Source: Lachnospiraceae bacterium (GTDB lineage: Bacteria > Bacillota > Clostridia > Lachnospirales > Lachnospiraceae). Taken from it: a stretch of 64,000 bases of DNA. The position numbers and the translations under genes were made by a program. The stretch spans positions 124,001-188,000 of the forward strand of contig CAJTEW010000003.1 in NCBI GenBank assembly GCA_910575605.1. The letters run 5' to 3'. Of the stretch, positions 18,597 to 27,670 are shown piece by piece (position 1 is the first letter of the stretch; each line of letters starts with the position of its first letter). A model generated the notes under the pieces. That model had not been told where the DNA came from, did not search any database, and was given only the letters and a program-made list of their open reading frames with translations.

Positions 18597-20972
18597 TTAT
18601 TTAAGCTCTGCAATCGTTACTCCCGCATCACCTTCACCAAATGCACCGAGACGGAAGGATTTTACGTGCTTCTGTCTCCTTAGATAATTATGGATACCTG
18701 TACGCAGAGCACCAGTTCCTTTGCCGTGTACAATACGTACATCATTTAAGTGGGCCAGGCTTGCGTCATCCAGATATTTATCCAACAGAGCAATTGCCTC
18801 GTCAACAGTTTTGCCCAGCAGATTAATTTCAGGGCTTACAGATAAGGATTTGCTCATACCAACCTTTCCTTTGCTGGTCTGCCTTGCCGTCTTTTTTAAA
18901 TAAGAAGGTTTTTCCTCTATAATCTCTAAATCAGAAATGTGTACCTGGGAACGGAGGATTCCCATCTGTACAGTGACATTTCCCTTGGAATCAGGCTTAG
19001 AGGAAACGGTTCCGGTAAGATTCATACTAAGGACCTTTACACCTTCTCCTGGCTTGAAATCCTCCGGTTTATGAGCCTTTCGGGGCTTATGAGCCTCCTG
19101 CTTCATACCTTTCCTGGATTCCTCCATTTTACGACGTATACGCTCACGTTCTTTTTCCATCTCTGCCGCGGAGATGGATTCCTTTCCGAATTTGTGGAAA
19201 TTGCGCATCGTTTCGTCGGCAGTTTCCTTAGCTTCTGCCAGGATGGAGTGGGCCTTTTCATGTGCCTCCCGGATAATCCGCTCCCGCTGCTCCTCCAGCT
19301 TCATTCTGCGTTCTTCAGTTTCTTTTTTTAACCGTTCCAGCTCAAGGCGGTAAGCGGCGGCTTCAGCCTGTTCTTTTTCCATCGTTTTTCTGCTTGTTTC
19401 AAGGTCTGTCAGTAAATCTTCGAAGGATTCCTGCTGGTCTGTAAGCCTCAGGCGGGCATCCTCAATAATATATTCGGGAAGCCCCAGCTTTCCTGCAATA
19501 GCAAATGCATTACTTTTTCCTGGAATACCAATAAGAAGATGATATGTTGGGCGGAGAGTTTCCACGTCAAATTCACAGGACGCATTTTCCACGCCGGGGG
19601 TTGTAAGGGCATACACTTTAAGCTCACTGTAATGGGTGGTTGCCATGGTGCGTATTCCCCTCTCGTGCAGATACTGCAGGATGGACGCAGCCAGAGCCGC
19701 CCCTTCCGTAGGGTCGGTTCCAGCTCCCAGCTCGTCAAAAAGTACAAGGGAATTCTCATCAACCTGATCCAAAAAGGAAACAATATTTGTCATATGTGAG
19801 GAAAATGTACTTAAGCTCTGCTCAATGCTCTGTTCGTCTCCGATATCAGCGTAAATATTTGTAAAGACAGCAAGCTCTGAGCGGTCAAGGGCTGGAATAT
19901 GAAGCCCGGCCTGCCCCATTAGGCTGAAAAGCCCTACAGTCTTTAAGGATACAGTCTTTCCACCTGTATTGGGCCCTGTGATAATCAAAAGATCGAAAGC
20001 ATCTCCCAGAGTAACTGTGATGGGAACCACCTTTTTCTTGTCAAGAAGAGGATGTCTGCCCTCACGGATATGGATTCTGCCCTCCGTGTTAAAAAGAGGA
20101 CAGCTTCCACTCATATCAAGTGCCAGTGCCCCTTTTGCAAAAATAAAATCAAGGGCAGTAAGGACAGTATAATCAGTACGGATGCTGTCAATGTACTCGG
20201 CGGTGTCTGTACTTAAGCGTGAAAGGATAACTTGTATTTCCTCCTGTTCTTTTGCATAAAGCTCTTTTAAATCATTATTCAGCTTTACAACAGTCATGGG
20301 CTCTATAAATAAAGTAGAGCCTGTAGCAGACTGGTCATGTATCATTCCCGGCACCTGGCTTCTGTATTCGGCCTTTACAGGAATGCAATATCTGTCTCCA
20401 CGCATAGTAATAAGAGCATCCTGGAGATAGGTACGCAAATGGCCGTTTACCATTCCAGAAAGAGTAGAGTGTACCTTGTCATTCATCTGTCCTATCTGGC
20501 GGCGGATATGTTTTAAGGCAGCGCTTGCATCATCGCTTATCTCGTCCTCATCTAAAATGCAGCGACGGATCTGCGCTGTTAGGACAGACACAGGAACAAG
20601 CTGGGAAAAATATGCATCCAGACAATCCTCCATAGTATCTGCATTTTCATGGCGGCCGTAAGATTTGACCTGTCCGGCTGTCTCTAAAAGTCTGCATATA
20701 CGCAGAAGCTCCCCGCTTCCTAATACTCCGCCGATTTCCAGACGGCGCAGGGAATCGCTGACCGGATTAACGCCTCCAAAGGAGGGCCTGCCCTTTTTTA
20801 CAATTCGTGTAAATGCTGCCGCGGTCTCCTGCTGAGCAGTCTGTATGGCTCCAATATCTGTCAGGGGCTTCAGCCTGCGGCATTTTTCCTTCCCGCCAAA
20901 AGAAGAGGCGTGTTCTGTTAGAAGCTCTATTATCTTATTGTATTCAAGTTTTTGTAATGTTTTTTTATTCAT
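18597..20972 (-). CDS. mutS2: MutS2 family ATPase with C-terminal Smr nuclease domain
   Basis: 791 residues, usual length. The ABC-type MutS core has Walker A TGPNTGGKTVSLKT, the Walker B region VLFDELGAGTDPTEGAALA and ATTHYSELK. A long coiled coil (about residues 520-630) leads to a KOW-like beta domain and the Smr domain at the end (NLLGKTVDEAIALLDKYL, VRIVHGKGTGALR). MutS2 acts on collided ribosomes and recombination intermediates rather than in mismatch repair. A GTG at 20981 is in frame, but AGGTG upstream fits ATG 20972 better. It heads the minus-strand operon with the two-component genes. Confidence 0.95.
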   Translation of the reverse strand: MNKKTLQKLEYNKIIELLTEHASSFGGKEKCRRLKPLTDIGAIQTAQQETAAAFTRIVKKGRPSFGGVNPVSDSLRRLEIGGVLGSGELLRICRLLETAGQVKSYGRHENADTMEDCLDAYFSQLVPVSVLTAQIRRCILDEDEISDDASAALKHIRRQIGQMNDKVHSTLSGMVNGHLRTYLQDALITMRGDRYCIPVKAEYRSQVPGMIHDQSATGSTLFIEPMTVVKLNNDLKELYAKEQEEIQVILSRLSTDTAEYIDSIRTDYTVLTALDFIFAKGALALDMSGSCPLFNTEGRIHIREGRHPLLDKKKVVPITVTLGDAFDLLIITGPNTGGKTVSLKTVGLFSLMGQAGLHIPALDRSELAVFTNIYADIGDEQSIEQSLSTFSSHMTNIVSFLDQVDENSLVLFDELGAGTDPTEGAALAASILQYLHERGIRTMATTHYSELKVYALTTPGVENASCEFDVETLRPTYHLLIGIPGKSNAFAIAGKLGLPEYIIEDARLRLTDQQESFEDLLTDLETSRKTMEKEQAEAAAYRLELERLKKETEERRMKLEEQRERIIREAHEKAHSILAEAKETADETMRNFHKFGKESISAAEMEKERERIRRKMEESRKGMKQEAHKPRKAHKPEDFKPGEGVKVLSMNLTGTVSSKPDSKGNVTVQMGILRSQVHISDLEIIEEKPSYLKKTARQTSKGKVGMSKSLSVSPEINLLGKTVDEAIALLDKYLDDASLAHLNDVRIVHGKGTGALRTGIHNYLRRQKHVKSFRLGAFGEGDAGVTIAELK

Positions 20973-21041
20973 GCTTTTCACCTGGATTTGTTTTATTAGG
21001 TTTATTCTACCTTATTTGAGGCGCAAAGGAAAGGATAAATA

Positions 21042-21070
21042 TTGAACATTTACCTGCTATCATGTATACT
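21042..21070 (+). promoter_or_regulatory. Promoter of the HtrA-like gene
   Basis: TTGAAC (21042-21047) and TATACT (21065-21070) with a 17-base spacer. Because the -10 box lies after the possible ATG at 21062, it supports ATG 21104 as the true start of the gene. Confidence 0.7.
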
Positions 21071-21103
21071 TATAAAAGGGAAACAAAGGAGACTTGGTAT
21101 ATT

Positions 21104-22402
21104 ATGGATAAAAAAGAAGGTCTTAACGAGGAACACCGGGAGCCGGAGGAAGAATATTCTTTTTTGCAGGAAGTAATCAAGGACGAAACAGGCGGAAGAA
21201 AACTTAGGAGCGGAATCCTGCATATGATTGCGCTGGGCTTTGTTTTTGGAATTGTTGCCTGCTTTAGTTTTTCTGTGTCTAAAACATGGATTGAGGAGAA
21301 GCTTGGGGGAGATCCCAAGCAGGTTATGATTCCCGGAGATGATAAGGAGCCGGAAGAGAATCCAGAGGACGGGGCGGATGAAGACACAGGGGAGGAGCCT
21401 GTTAAGTCCGTTCAGGAGGAAAATACTGTACCTGACTCTGAAAGCTACCGGCAGATGCTCCAGTCCCTTCGGGATGTGGCAAGAGTGTCAGGCAAAAGTG
21501 TTGTAGAGATTACAGGGCTTACCGGAGCGGAAGGCGAGAACTGGGAGCCGGGCGCGAAGGACAGTATTTCAGGAATCATTGTTGCCGATAACGGCCAGGA
21601 GCTTCTGATTCTTGGAAAGAGGTGTCCGGTGAAGGATGCAAAAAGTATTCTGGTGACCTTTGCAGGAGGAGACGGCTGTGAGGCTTCTATAAAAGCTTAT
21701 GATGCCAACCTGGGCCTGGCGGTATATGCTGTACCGAGAGAGGCCATTTCTGATGACACATGGACAAAGATTGATAAAGCAGTGCTGGGAAATTCTAATC
21801 TTGTAAATACTGGAGATACTATAATCGTACTGGGCAAGCCTTTTGGATATGCTAATGCATATAATTACGGGCTGGTTTCCTCAGATATAACGAGTATGAA
21901 TCTGTCAGACGGCCAGTATGGGCTGATCTATACAGACATTTCCGGTTCGGGTAGTGGGAGCGGCGTCATTGTAAATGTGAGAGGAGAGGTTATAGGAATC
22001 ATTGATCAGACGGTTTTAGAAGAGGACAGCCGCAATCTGATAGCAGGCTACAGTATTTCTGATATTAAGGAAATTATCGGGCTCTTATCCAACGGCGGGA
22101 GTGTGCCCTACATAGGAATATACGGAGTTGATGTATCGGAGGATATGAAGGAGCAGGGGCTTCCAAAGGGGGTCTATGTGAAGGAAGTAGAGGTAGATTC
22201 TCCGGCTATGGCGGCAGGCATACAGAATGGGGACATTATTACCAGTGCTGACGGAGCTGAGATTACAGATATTATGGGGTATCATAATATATTGATGGGA
22301 AAAGGCCAGGGAGCCAGAGTACTTCTTAAAGGAAGCCGGCAGGGAACCGGGGGAGAGTATGTAGATATTGATTTTACAGTTACAGTAGGTGCAAAAAAAT
22401 AA
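21104..22402 (+). CDS. Membrane-anchored HtrA/DegP-like PDZ protein, probably catalytically inactive
   Basis: 432 residues. A cytoplasmic acidic head is followed by one membrane helix (HMIALGFVFGIVACFSF), an acidic linker, a trypsin-like fold and a C-terminal PDZ domain (GVYVKEVEVDSPAMAAGIQN). Aligned by eye with HtrA, the expected catalytic residues are absent: the NNHV position reads GKRC, the TDLAV position reads NLGLAV, and GNSGGP reads GSGSGSG. The fold is kept but the His/Asp/Ser triad is not, pointing to a chaperone or scaffold role. It is probably co-transcribed with yhaM 27 bases downstream. Confidence 0.8.
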   Translation: MDKKEGLNEEHREPEEEYSFLQEVIKDETGGRKLRSGILHMIALGFVFGIVACFSFSVSKTWIEEKLGGDPKQVMIPGDDKEPEENPEDGADEDTGEEPVKSVQEENTVPDSESYRQMLQSLRDVARVSGKSVVEITGLTGAEGENWEPGAKDSISGIIVADNGQELLILGKRCPVKDAKSILVTFAGGDGCEASIKAYDANLGLAVYAVPREAISDDTWTKIDKAVLGNSNLVNTGDTIIVLGKPFGYANAYNYGLVSSDITSMNLSDGQYGLIYTDISGSGSGSGVIVNVRGEVIGIIDQTVLEEDSRNLIAGYSISDIKEIIGLLSNGGSVPYIGIYGVDVSEDMKEQGLPKGVYVKEVEVDSPAMAAGIQNGDIITSADGAEITDIMGYHNILMGKGQGARVLLKGSRQGTGGEYVDIDFTVTVGAKK

Positions 22403-22429
22403 GACTAAATTATAGAAAGAGGCATGAAA

Positions 22430-23371
22430 ATGAGATACATTAATACACTTGTACCAGGAGAACTTATTCGCAACATATATTTGTGCAAAGGGAAACGTTC
22501 CGCAGAAACACGGAATGGTAAGCCTTATGATAACCTAACCTTGCAGGATAAGACAGGGACTTTGGACGGTAAGGTATGGGACCCTAATTCCAGCGGGATT
22601 GCCGAGTACGACGAGATGGATTTTATCGAAGTGTACGGAGAGGTTACAAGCTATAATAATAATCTTCAGCTCAATATCAAGCAGATACGAAAAGCGCAGG
22701 AGGAGGAATATATACCTGCAGACTATATGCCTACAACCGAAAAAAGTACGGACAGTATGTATCAGGAGCTTTTAGGCTATGTAGGAAAAATTGAAAATAA
22801 ATACTTAAGACAGGCAGTAGAGTACTACTTCGTAAAGGATGAGAGCTTCATCAAAAAATTCAAGTCCCATTCTGCAGCCAAAAGTGTGCACCACGGATTT
22901 TCAGGAGGACTTCTTGAGCATACATTAAGCGTTGTAAAGCTCTGTGAATATATGGCTGGAGCCTATTCCATTTTAAACCGGGATCTACTATATGCAGGAG
23001 CAATATGCCACGATATTGGAAAAGTAAAAGAGCTGTCCTCATTTCCGGAAAATGATTATACAGATGACGGGCAGCTTCTCGGACATATTATTATTGGTGT
23101 AGAGATGGTAAGCGACGCTGTCAGGGAGATACCAGAATTTCCGGAAAAGCTTGCAAGTGAGCTGAAACACTGCATCATAGCCCATCATGGAGAGCTCGAG
23201 TACGGCTCCCCTAAAAAGCCGGCTCTTGCCGAGGCACTTGCGCTTAACTTTGCAGATTGTACAGATGCAAAGATGCAGACACTTACAGAAATATTTAAAG
23301 AAAAGAACACCAATGACTGGCTGGGGTATAACAGGCTGTTTGAGTCGAATCTAAGAAAGACAGTGATATAG
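22430..23371 (+). CDS. yhaM: 3'-5' exoribonuclease YhaM family protein
   Basis: 313 residues. The N-terminal OB-fold (RNGKPYDNLTLQDKTGTLDG) binds nucleic acid and the HD domain has GGLLEHTLSVVKLCEY, AICHDIGKVKEL and IIAHHGELEYGS, with the metal-binding His/Asp residues intact. YhaM degrades RNA and single-stranded DNA 3' to 5' in Gram-positive bacteria. ATG 22430 lies seven bases after AGAGG and is preferred over ATG 22424. It is followed directly by the second palindromic repeat. Confidence 0.92.
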   Translation: MRYINTLVPGELIRNIYLCKGKRSAETRNGKPYDNLTLQDKTGTLDGKVWDPNSSGIAEYDEMDFIEVYGEVTSYNNNLQLNIKQIRKAQEEEYIPADYMPTTEKSTDSMYQELLGYVGKIENKYLRQAVEYYFVKDESFIKKFKSHSAAKSVHHGFSGGLLEHTLSVVKLCEYMAGAYSILNRDLLYAGAICHDIGKVKELSSFPENDYTDDGQLLGHIIIGVEMVSDAVREIPEFPEKLASELKHCIIAHHGELEYGSPKKPALAEALALNFADCTDAKMQTLTEIFKEKNTNDWLGYNRLFESNLRKTVI

Positions 23372-23443
23372 GGACAGGGTAATGCAAATCCGGGACGGGG
23401 TTTTTCTAGAAAAACCCCGTCCCGGATTAAAAATACCCTGTCC
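23372..23443. repeat. Palindromic repeat element, copy 2
   Basis: An outer 10-bp pair (23372-23381 with 23434-23443) encloses a perfect inner palindrome of 18-base arms (23388-23405 and 23410-23427) with a 4-base CTAG centre. It shares GGGGACGGGG-type ends, poly-T/poly-A cores and intergenic position with the element at 16367-16447. It starts one base after the yhaM stop and probably terminates yhaM transcription. Confidence 0.88.
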
Positions 23444-23466
23444 CCAATTAACAAATGGGGGACATT

Positions 23467-24885
23467 ATGCAGAAAAATGATATAGTTGAAGTGACAATTG
23501 AGGATATGGGAATGGACGGTGAGGGTATAGGAAAAGCAGACGGATATACTCTTTTCATTAAGGATGCGGTTATAGGAGATGTGGTAGAAGCAAAGATTAT
23601 GAAAGCAAAAAAGAATTATGGCTATGCCCGCCTTATGCGTATTGTTTCGCCGTCAAAGTACCGGATAAAGCCCAGGTGCCTTTATGCAAGGAAGTGCGGT
23701 GGATGCCAGATTCAGGAAATGTCTTATGAAAGGCAGCTTGTATTTAAGGAGAATAAGGTGAGAGGAAATCTTCTGCGTATTGGAGAAGTTCCGGAGGAAT
23801 TGTTAGACCGTGTGATGGAGCCGATTATTGGTATGGATGTACCGTTTGAATACAGGAATAAAGGACAGTTTCCAGTGGGGAGCGATAAGGAGGGAAACCT
23901 TGTGGCAGGCTTTTATGCAGGGAGAACCCACAGTATTATCCCTAATACGAACTGTGTACTTGGCGTACCGATAAATAAGGAGATTCTGGAGTGCATTCTG
24001 GCTTTTATGCAGGAGTATCAGATTTCTGCTTATGATGAGGGAAGGCATGTGGGACTTGTACGTCATATACTTATACGCTATGGGCTTAGGACAAGAGAAA
24101 TTATGGTCTGCCTTATTGTCAATGGGGACAGCCTGCCCCATAGTAAGGAGCTGGCACAAAGACTTTCAAAAATCCAGGGAATGACAAGCATTACAATTAA
24201 TATAAATAAAGAAAGGACAAATGTAATTATGGGGCCTCACATGAAGTCTGTGTGGGGACAGAATTATATTTCGGATTATATAGGACATGTAAAATACCAG
24301 ATATCTCCGCTTTCCTTTTATCAGGTGAATCCGGTACAGACGGAGAAGCTGTATGGGCTTGCGCTTCAGTATGCAGGGCTTACCGGACAGGAAACAGTAT
24401 GGGATATGTACTGTGGGATTGGAACTATTTCCCTGTTTCTTGCTCAAAAGGCAAAGATGGTGTATGGGGTGGAAATTGTGCCCCAGGCGGTGGAGGATGC
24501 AAAGAATAATGCCAGGATAAATGAGATATCGAATGTAGAGTTTTACACAGGGAAGGCAGAGGAAATTCTGCCGGAATATTATAAGAGATATGAAAATGAG
24601 CATACAGGAGAGAAGGCGCATGCGGATGTGATCGTTGTGGATCCGCCGCGGAAGGGATGCAGTGAGACGCTTCTTCGGACAATGGCGGATATGGAGCCTG
24701 AGAGAATTGTGTATGTGAGCTGTGACTCAGCAACTCTGGCCAGAGATGTGAAATATCTGCGGCAGGAAGGGTATGAGGTGGAGAGAGTGAGGGCGGTAGA
24801 TATGTTTCCGCAGACGGTGAGTTTGGAAAGTATCGTGTTGCTTTCCAAACTTAAATCAAATAAGTTGATAAGGATTATGTTCTGA
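23467..24885 (+). CDS. rlmD: 23S rRNA (uracil-C5)-methyltransferase, RlmD/TrmA family, C-terminally truncated
   Basis: A 472-residue protein with an N-terminal TRAM domain (VEVTIEDMGMDGEGIGKADG), a four-cysteine [4Fe-4S] set (CLYARKCGGCQIQ), the SAM motif VWDMYCGIGTISLFLA, DPPRKGC and the catalytic YVSCDSATLARD. The methyltransferase core is complete through VSLESIVLLSKL. It then ends early (KSNKLIRIMF) because a deletion shifts the frame; the expected C-terminal accessory domain survives out of frame downstream. Start ATG 23467 is chosen because GGGGGA sits at 23457-23461. The enzyme may still work since the core is intact. Confidence 0.88.
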   Translation: MQKNDIVEVTIEDMGMDGEGIGKADGYTLFIKDAVIGDVVEAKIMKAKKNYGYARLMRIVSPSKYRIKPRCLYARKCGGCQIQEMSYERQLVFKENKVRGNLLRIGEVPEELLDRVMEPIIGMDVPFEYRNKGQFPVGSDKEGNLVAGFYAGRTHSIIPNTNCVLGVPINKEILECILAFMQEYQISAYDEGRHVGLVRHILIRYGLRTREIMVCLIVNGDSLPHSKELAQRLSKIQGMTSITININKERTNVIMGPHMKSVWGQNYISDYIGHVKYQISPLSFYQVNPVQTEKLYGLALQYAGLTGQETVWDMYCGIGTISLFLAQKAKMVYGVEIVPQAVEDAKNNARINEISNVEFYTGKAEEILPEYYKRYENEHTGEKAHADVIVVDPPRKGCSETLLRTMADMEPERIVYVSCDSATLARDVKYLRQEGYEVERVRAVDMFPQTVSLESIVLLSKLKSNKLIRIMF

Positions 24886-25067
24886 AACAAAGCGGATTGA
24901 AAGTCAGCAACTTGTATATTGCACAGGTAAAGCAGAAATGCGGTATTATTGAGAGAGCAAATTATAACCTGCCGAAATCGGAAAAGTCCAGACAGCCGAA
25001 ATGTCCGCCAGAGAAAGAAGCCGCTATAAGGGAGGCATTGGAACATTTTCGGATGATTTACTACTAA
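24867..25067 (+). pseudogene. Out-of-frame remnant of the RlmD C-terminal accessory domain
   Basis: Read in the frame beginning at 24867, the DNA encodes DKDYVLKQSGLKVSNLYIAQ and, further on, KQKCGIIERANYN and QPKCPPEKEAAIREALEHF, ending in TAA at 25065-25067. This is the tail that clostridial RlmD-type proteins normally carry after SKL. It is in a different frame from rlmD and has no start of its own. About 25-30 codons are missing between the two parts. It marks the boundary between conserved chromosome and accessory region. Confidence 0.75.
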
Positions 25068-25200
25068 AAAGTATATGCATCAATTTAGAATATTATTATG
25101 AATGGTAAGTAGTAGAAATGCTCAAAGTTATTAAACATAATTTACATTAAAAAGCATGTTTAAATTGTTTGTATGAGTTTATATTAAACATGGAGGCGGA

Positions 25201-26198
25201 GTGAATAATAAAAAAACATATTTTTATGGGAAATTTGAATTTAGAGGTAAAAAATATCCTTTTTATTATGAGGATTCGTTTGTAACAATTGTTCAGCAGC
25301 CTTGGGAGTATAATAATGATTTTGAAAAAGTGACTTATATTGAAAAAATCGAGGGTTTGACGAATAGTAACAAAGTAATAGTATTTCTTAAATGTGAATT
25401 TCAAGGTGGAAGTTTCAAAGAAATGTATAGCAATATCATTTTTTCTACAATATTTTTGTTAGTTTCAGAAAAAATATAAGTATCAAGCGTTTTACATTAT
25501 ATGAAATGGAAGATACAAATCACAATAAAGTTGGTATTGGAAAATTTTTTTCATATCAGACTGGATATGACTCGAAAGTTGGTAACTCCATAATATTTGA
25601 AGATTTTACACATGATGAGGTCAGTCGTCTGTTTTCATGTATTGCCATGCAAAGAAATCAGAATAGTTATAATGATTCATATATACCTGAAAATACAAAA
25701 AAGTATCGTTCATTTAACTGGATAGATTGGCTTAATACCGCTTTGAGCTTTGAGGGAGAATATTGCAAAAGATATAAAGATTTAAAAAGTCAGAGTGACT
25801 TGAATTTTGCTCATGTAAAAGAATATCTTTTGACACAAATTGATGATAAAATTAAAGCATCAGGTGTTTCAATCAATAATAAAAGAAATAGTGCATGGTC
25901 AAAGTTTAAACATTTAATTATACATACAGATACTCGTTTAGAAGAAAAATTTCAGTTTTCATTAAATCATTTTATAGATGAAATAAGTGGAATAAAGAGT
26001 CAATTCCTAAATAAAAATAACATATCTGATGATGTTGATTTAGCTGTTGAACATGCGGATTATAGGAACCGTCTTGCTCATGGAGATATTGTTGATATGA
26101 GTGATTCAAATGTAGTGAATTTTATCCTTATGCGTGTATTTATTTATTGCTTTATATTAGAACGTGCAGATATTTCTAAAGATACAAGAAAGTTGTAG
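25201..26198 (+). pseudogene. ApeA-like HEPN defence protein, frameshifted
   Basis: Starts at GTG 25201 behind GGAGG. Frame 1 runs to 25479; the continuation lies in another frame that is open from 25431 to TAG 26198, so the break lies in 25431-25477, where a T6 run (25439-25444) is the obvious slip site. Joined, it is about 330 residues. The N-terminal part (YFYGKFEFRGKKYPFYY) resembles the ApeA N-terminal domain; the C-terminal part carries the HEPN RNase motif RxxxxH in DYRNRLAHGD. ApeA is an abortive-infection protein. A single-base change would restore it, so it could be a recent lesion, a phase-variable gene or a sequencing error. Confidence 0.65.
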
Positions 26199-26245
26199 AA
26201 AAATTATTTCGTATATAGGCACAATCAAAACAGGAGGTTCATAAA

Positions 26246-27259
26246 ATGGATGAGTTGCAATCTGTTTACATTGATGATTTTGAAAAAATCAGACAAATTA
26301 TTGAACAAGCAAAGCAGGAAGCTACATGCAAAGTAAATGAAACCATTATCGGCCTATATTGGAGTATAGGGAAATTCGTTTCGGAGAAAGCGCGGCAAGA
26401 CGGATGGGGACGTTCTACAGTAAAGCAGTTATCACGATATATTTTATCCCAAGAACCAGGTATTCGAGGATATTCAGCACAAAACATTTGGCGCATGAAA
26501 CAGTTTTTTGAAACTTATCAGGATAAGCCAGAACTCTCAACACTGTTGAGAGCAAATACATGGTCAAACAATCTTCACATCATGTCGAAAACTAAGACAG
26601 ACGAAGAAAAAACGTTTTATTTGAAACTGGCTTCAAAAGAAAAATATAAGGCACGGGAGTTGGAGCGTCAGATTGACAGCGGTTATTATGAAAGACTGCT
26701 TCTTTCTGGAGGGAAAGCACCATCAGGAATTGACCATACGGAAAACACAGGCATGATCCGTGATTTGTATATGCTAGAATTTTTGAATTTGTCGGAGCCG
26801 TATAAAGAATTTGATTTGAAACAGGCTATTTTAAAGAACATGAAGCAATTTCTTTTGGAATTTGGGCGTGATTTCATCTTCATGGGCGAAGAATACCATT
26901 TGCAGGTTGGGAAAAATGATTATTTTGTGGATCTTCTTTTTTATCATCGAGAATTACAATGTCTGGTTGCTATTGATCTAAAGATTGACGATTTCAAACC
27001 GGAATATCTGGGCAAAATGGAATTCTATCTGGAAGCTTTAGACCGTGATATAAGGAAACCACATGAGAATCCCAGTGTTGGTATTATCCTATGCAAAAGC
27101 AGGGATCAGGATGTGGTAGAATATGCGTTGAGCCGTAACATGAGTTCTACCATGATTTCGGAATACCGTACTAAGTTAATTAGTAAAGAGATTTTGCAGA
27201 AAAAATTGGAAGAATTATATAATGTGGCAGATGAAAACAAAAACTCTCAACGGTGTTGA
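26246..27259 (+). CDS. DUF1016/YhcG-family PD-(D/E)XK nuclease
   Basis: A 337-residue protein with the N-terminal DUF1016 helix domain (NETIIGLYWSIGKFVSEKA, GYSAQNIWRMKQFFE, ELERQIDSGYYERLL) and a C-terminal nuclease core: DYFVDLLFYHRELQCLVAID followed by LK (the D...(E/D)xK motif), then GKMEFYLEALDRD. It is intact. RBS AGGAGG is at about 26231. Such proteins cluster with type I restriction loci, as here, but their cellular role is not settled. The last five codons run into the palindrome at 27244. Confidence 0.85.
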   Translation: MDELQSVYIDDFEKIRQIIEQAKQEATCKVNETIIGLYWSIGKFVSEKARQDGWGRSTVKQLSRYILSQEPGIRGYSAQNIWRMKQFFETYQDKPELSTLLRANTWSNNLHIMSKTKTDEEKTFYLKLASKEKYKARELERQIDSGYYERLLLSGGKAPSGIDHTENTGMIRDLYMLEFLNLSEPYKEFDLKQAILKNMKQFLLEFGRDFIFMGEEYHLQVGKNDYFVDLLFYHRELQCLVAIDLKIDDFKPEYLGKMEFYLEALDRDIRKPHENPSVGIILCKSRDQDVVEYALSRNMSSTMISEYRTKLISKEILQKKLEELYNVADENKNSQRC

Positions 27260-27266
27260 GAGTTTT
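27244..27266 (+). terminator. Hairpin terminator overlapping the DUF1016 stop codon
   Basis: CTCTCAAC, 3-base loop, GTTGAGAG (27244-27262) followed by TTTT. The stop codon TGA lies inside the second arm. The same palindrome with a different loop occurs inside the gene at 26534-26552. Confidence 0.6.
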
Positions 27267-27292
27267 AACACACCAATTAATTTTGAAAAATT

Positions 27293-27670
27293 ATGGAATT
27301 GAGTTTGGACAACGGTGAACATGTTGAGACGGTTGTAATGCTTTCCCACAAAAAACCTGATAGCGTAATCAACGTAAAAGTGGAGTTTGGCGAGGGTGAG
27401 GGCAAAGTGCCACTTGATAATATTGCCAAGAGAGCCGAAGCATACAAGCCGAAAGAGCGAGTTACATATAAGATGATTAAGGAGTACATAGAAGCGAAGT
27501 ATGGCTTCAAGGTACATACCGCATATATCGCAGAGGTAAAGAGGGAGTTAGGACTGCCGATGTATGATGCCCCTAATGCGGTAGAGGAATTGAAACAGCC
27601 GAGGAAACATCCGACAGCGGAGAAAGTGGAAGCAATAAAGGATGCTTTGAAACATTTTAAGATATTATGA
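27293..27670 (+). CDS. Orphan C-terminal domain of an RumA/RlmD-type methyltransferase homologue
   Basis: 125 residues (MELSLDNGEHVETVVMLSHK at the start) containing VTYKMIKEYIEAKYGFKVHT and AYIAEVKRELGL, then HPTAEKVEAIKDALKHF. This is a divergent version of the tail found out of frame behind rlmD. It lacks any SAM-binding region and has no convincing RBS, so it is probably a remnant of a larger methyltransferase-like gene, although the short form might be expressed. The domain appears in several Firmicute mobile-element proteins. Its stop overlaps the next frame by 4 bases. Confidence 0.5.
   Translation: MELSLDNGEHVETVVMLSHKKPDSVINVKVEFGEGEGKVPLDNIAKRAEAYKPKERVTYKMIKEYIEAKYGFKVHTAYIAEVKRELGLPMYDAPNAVEELKQPRKHPTAEKVEAIKDALKHFKIL

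Noticed and set aside
24885-25200. An integrase attachment site at the rlmD 3' end
   Set aside because: No integrase gene is in the window and no duplicate of the rlmD end was noticed further right, so the border cannot be called an att site.
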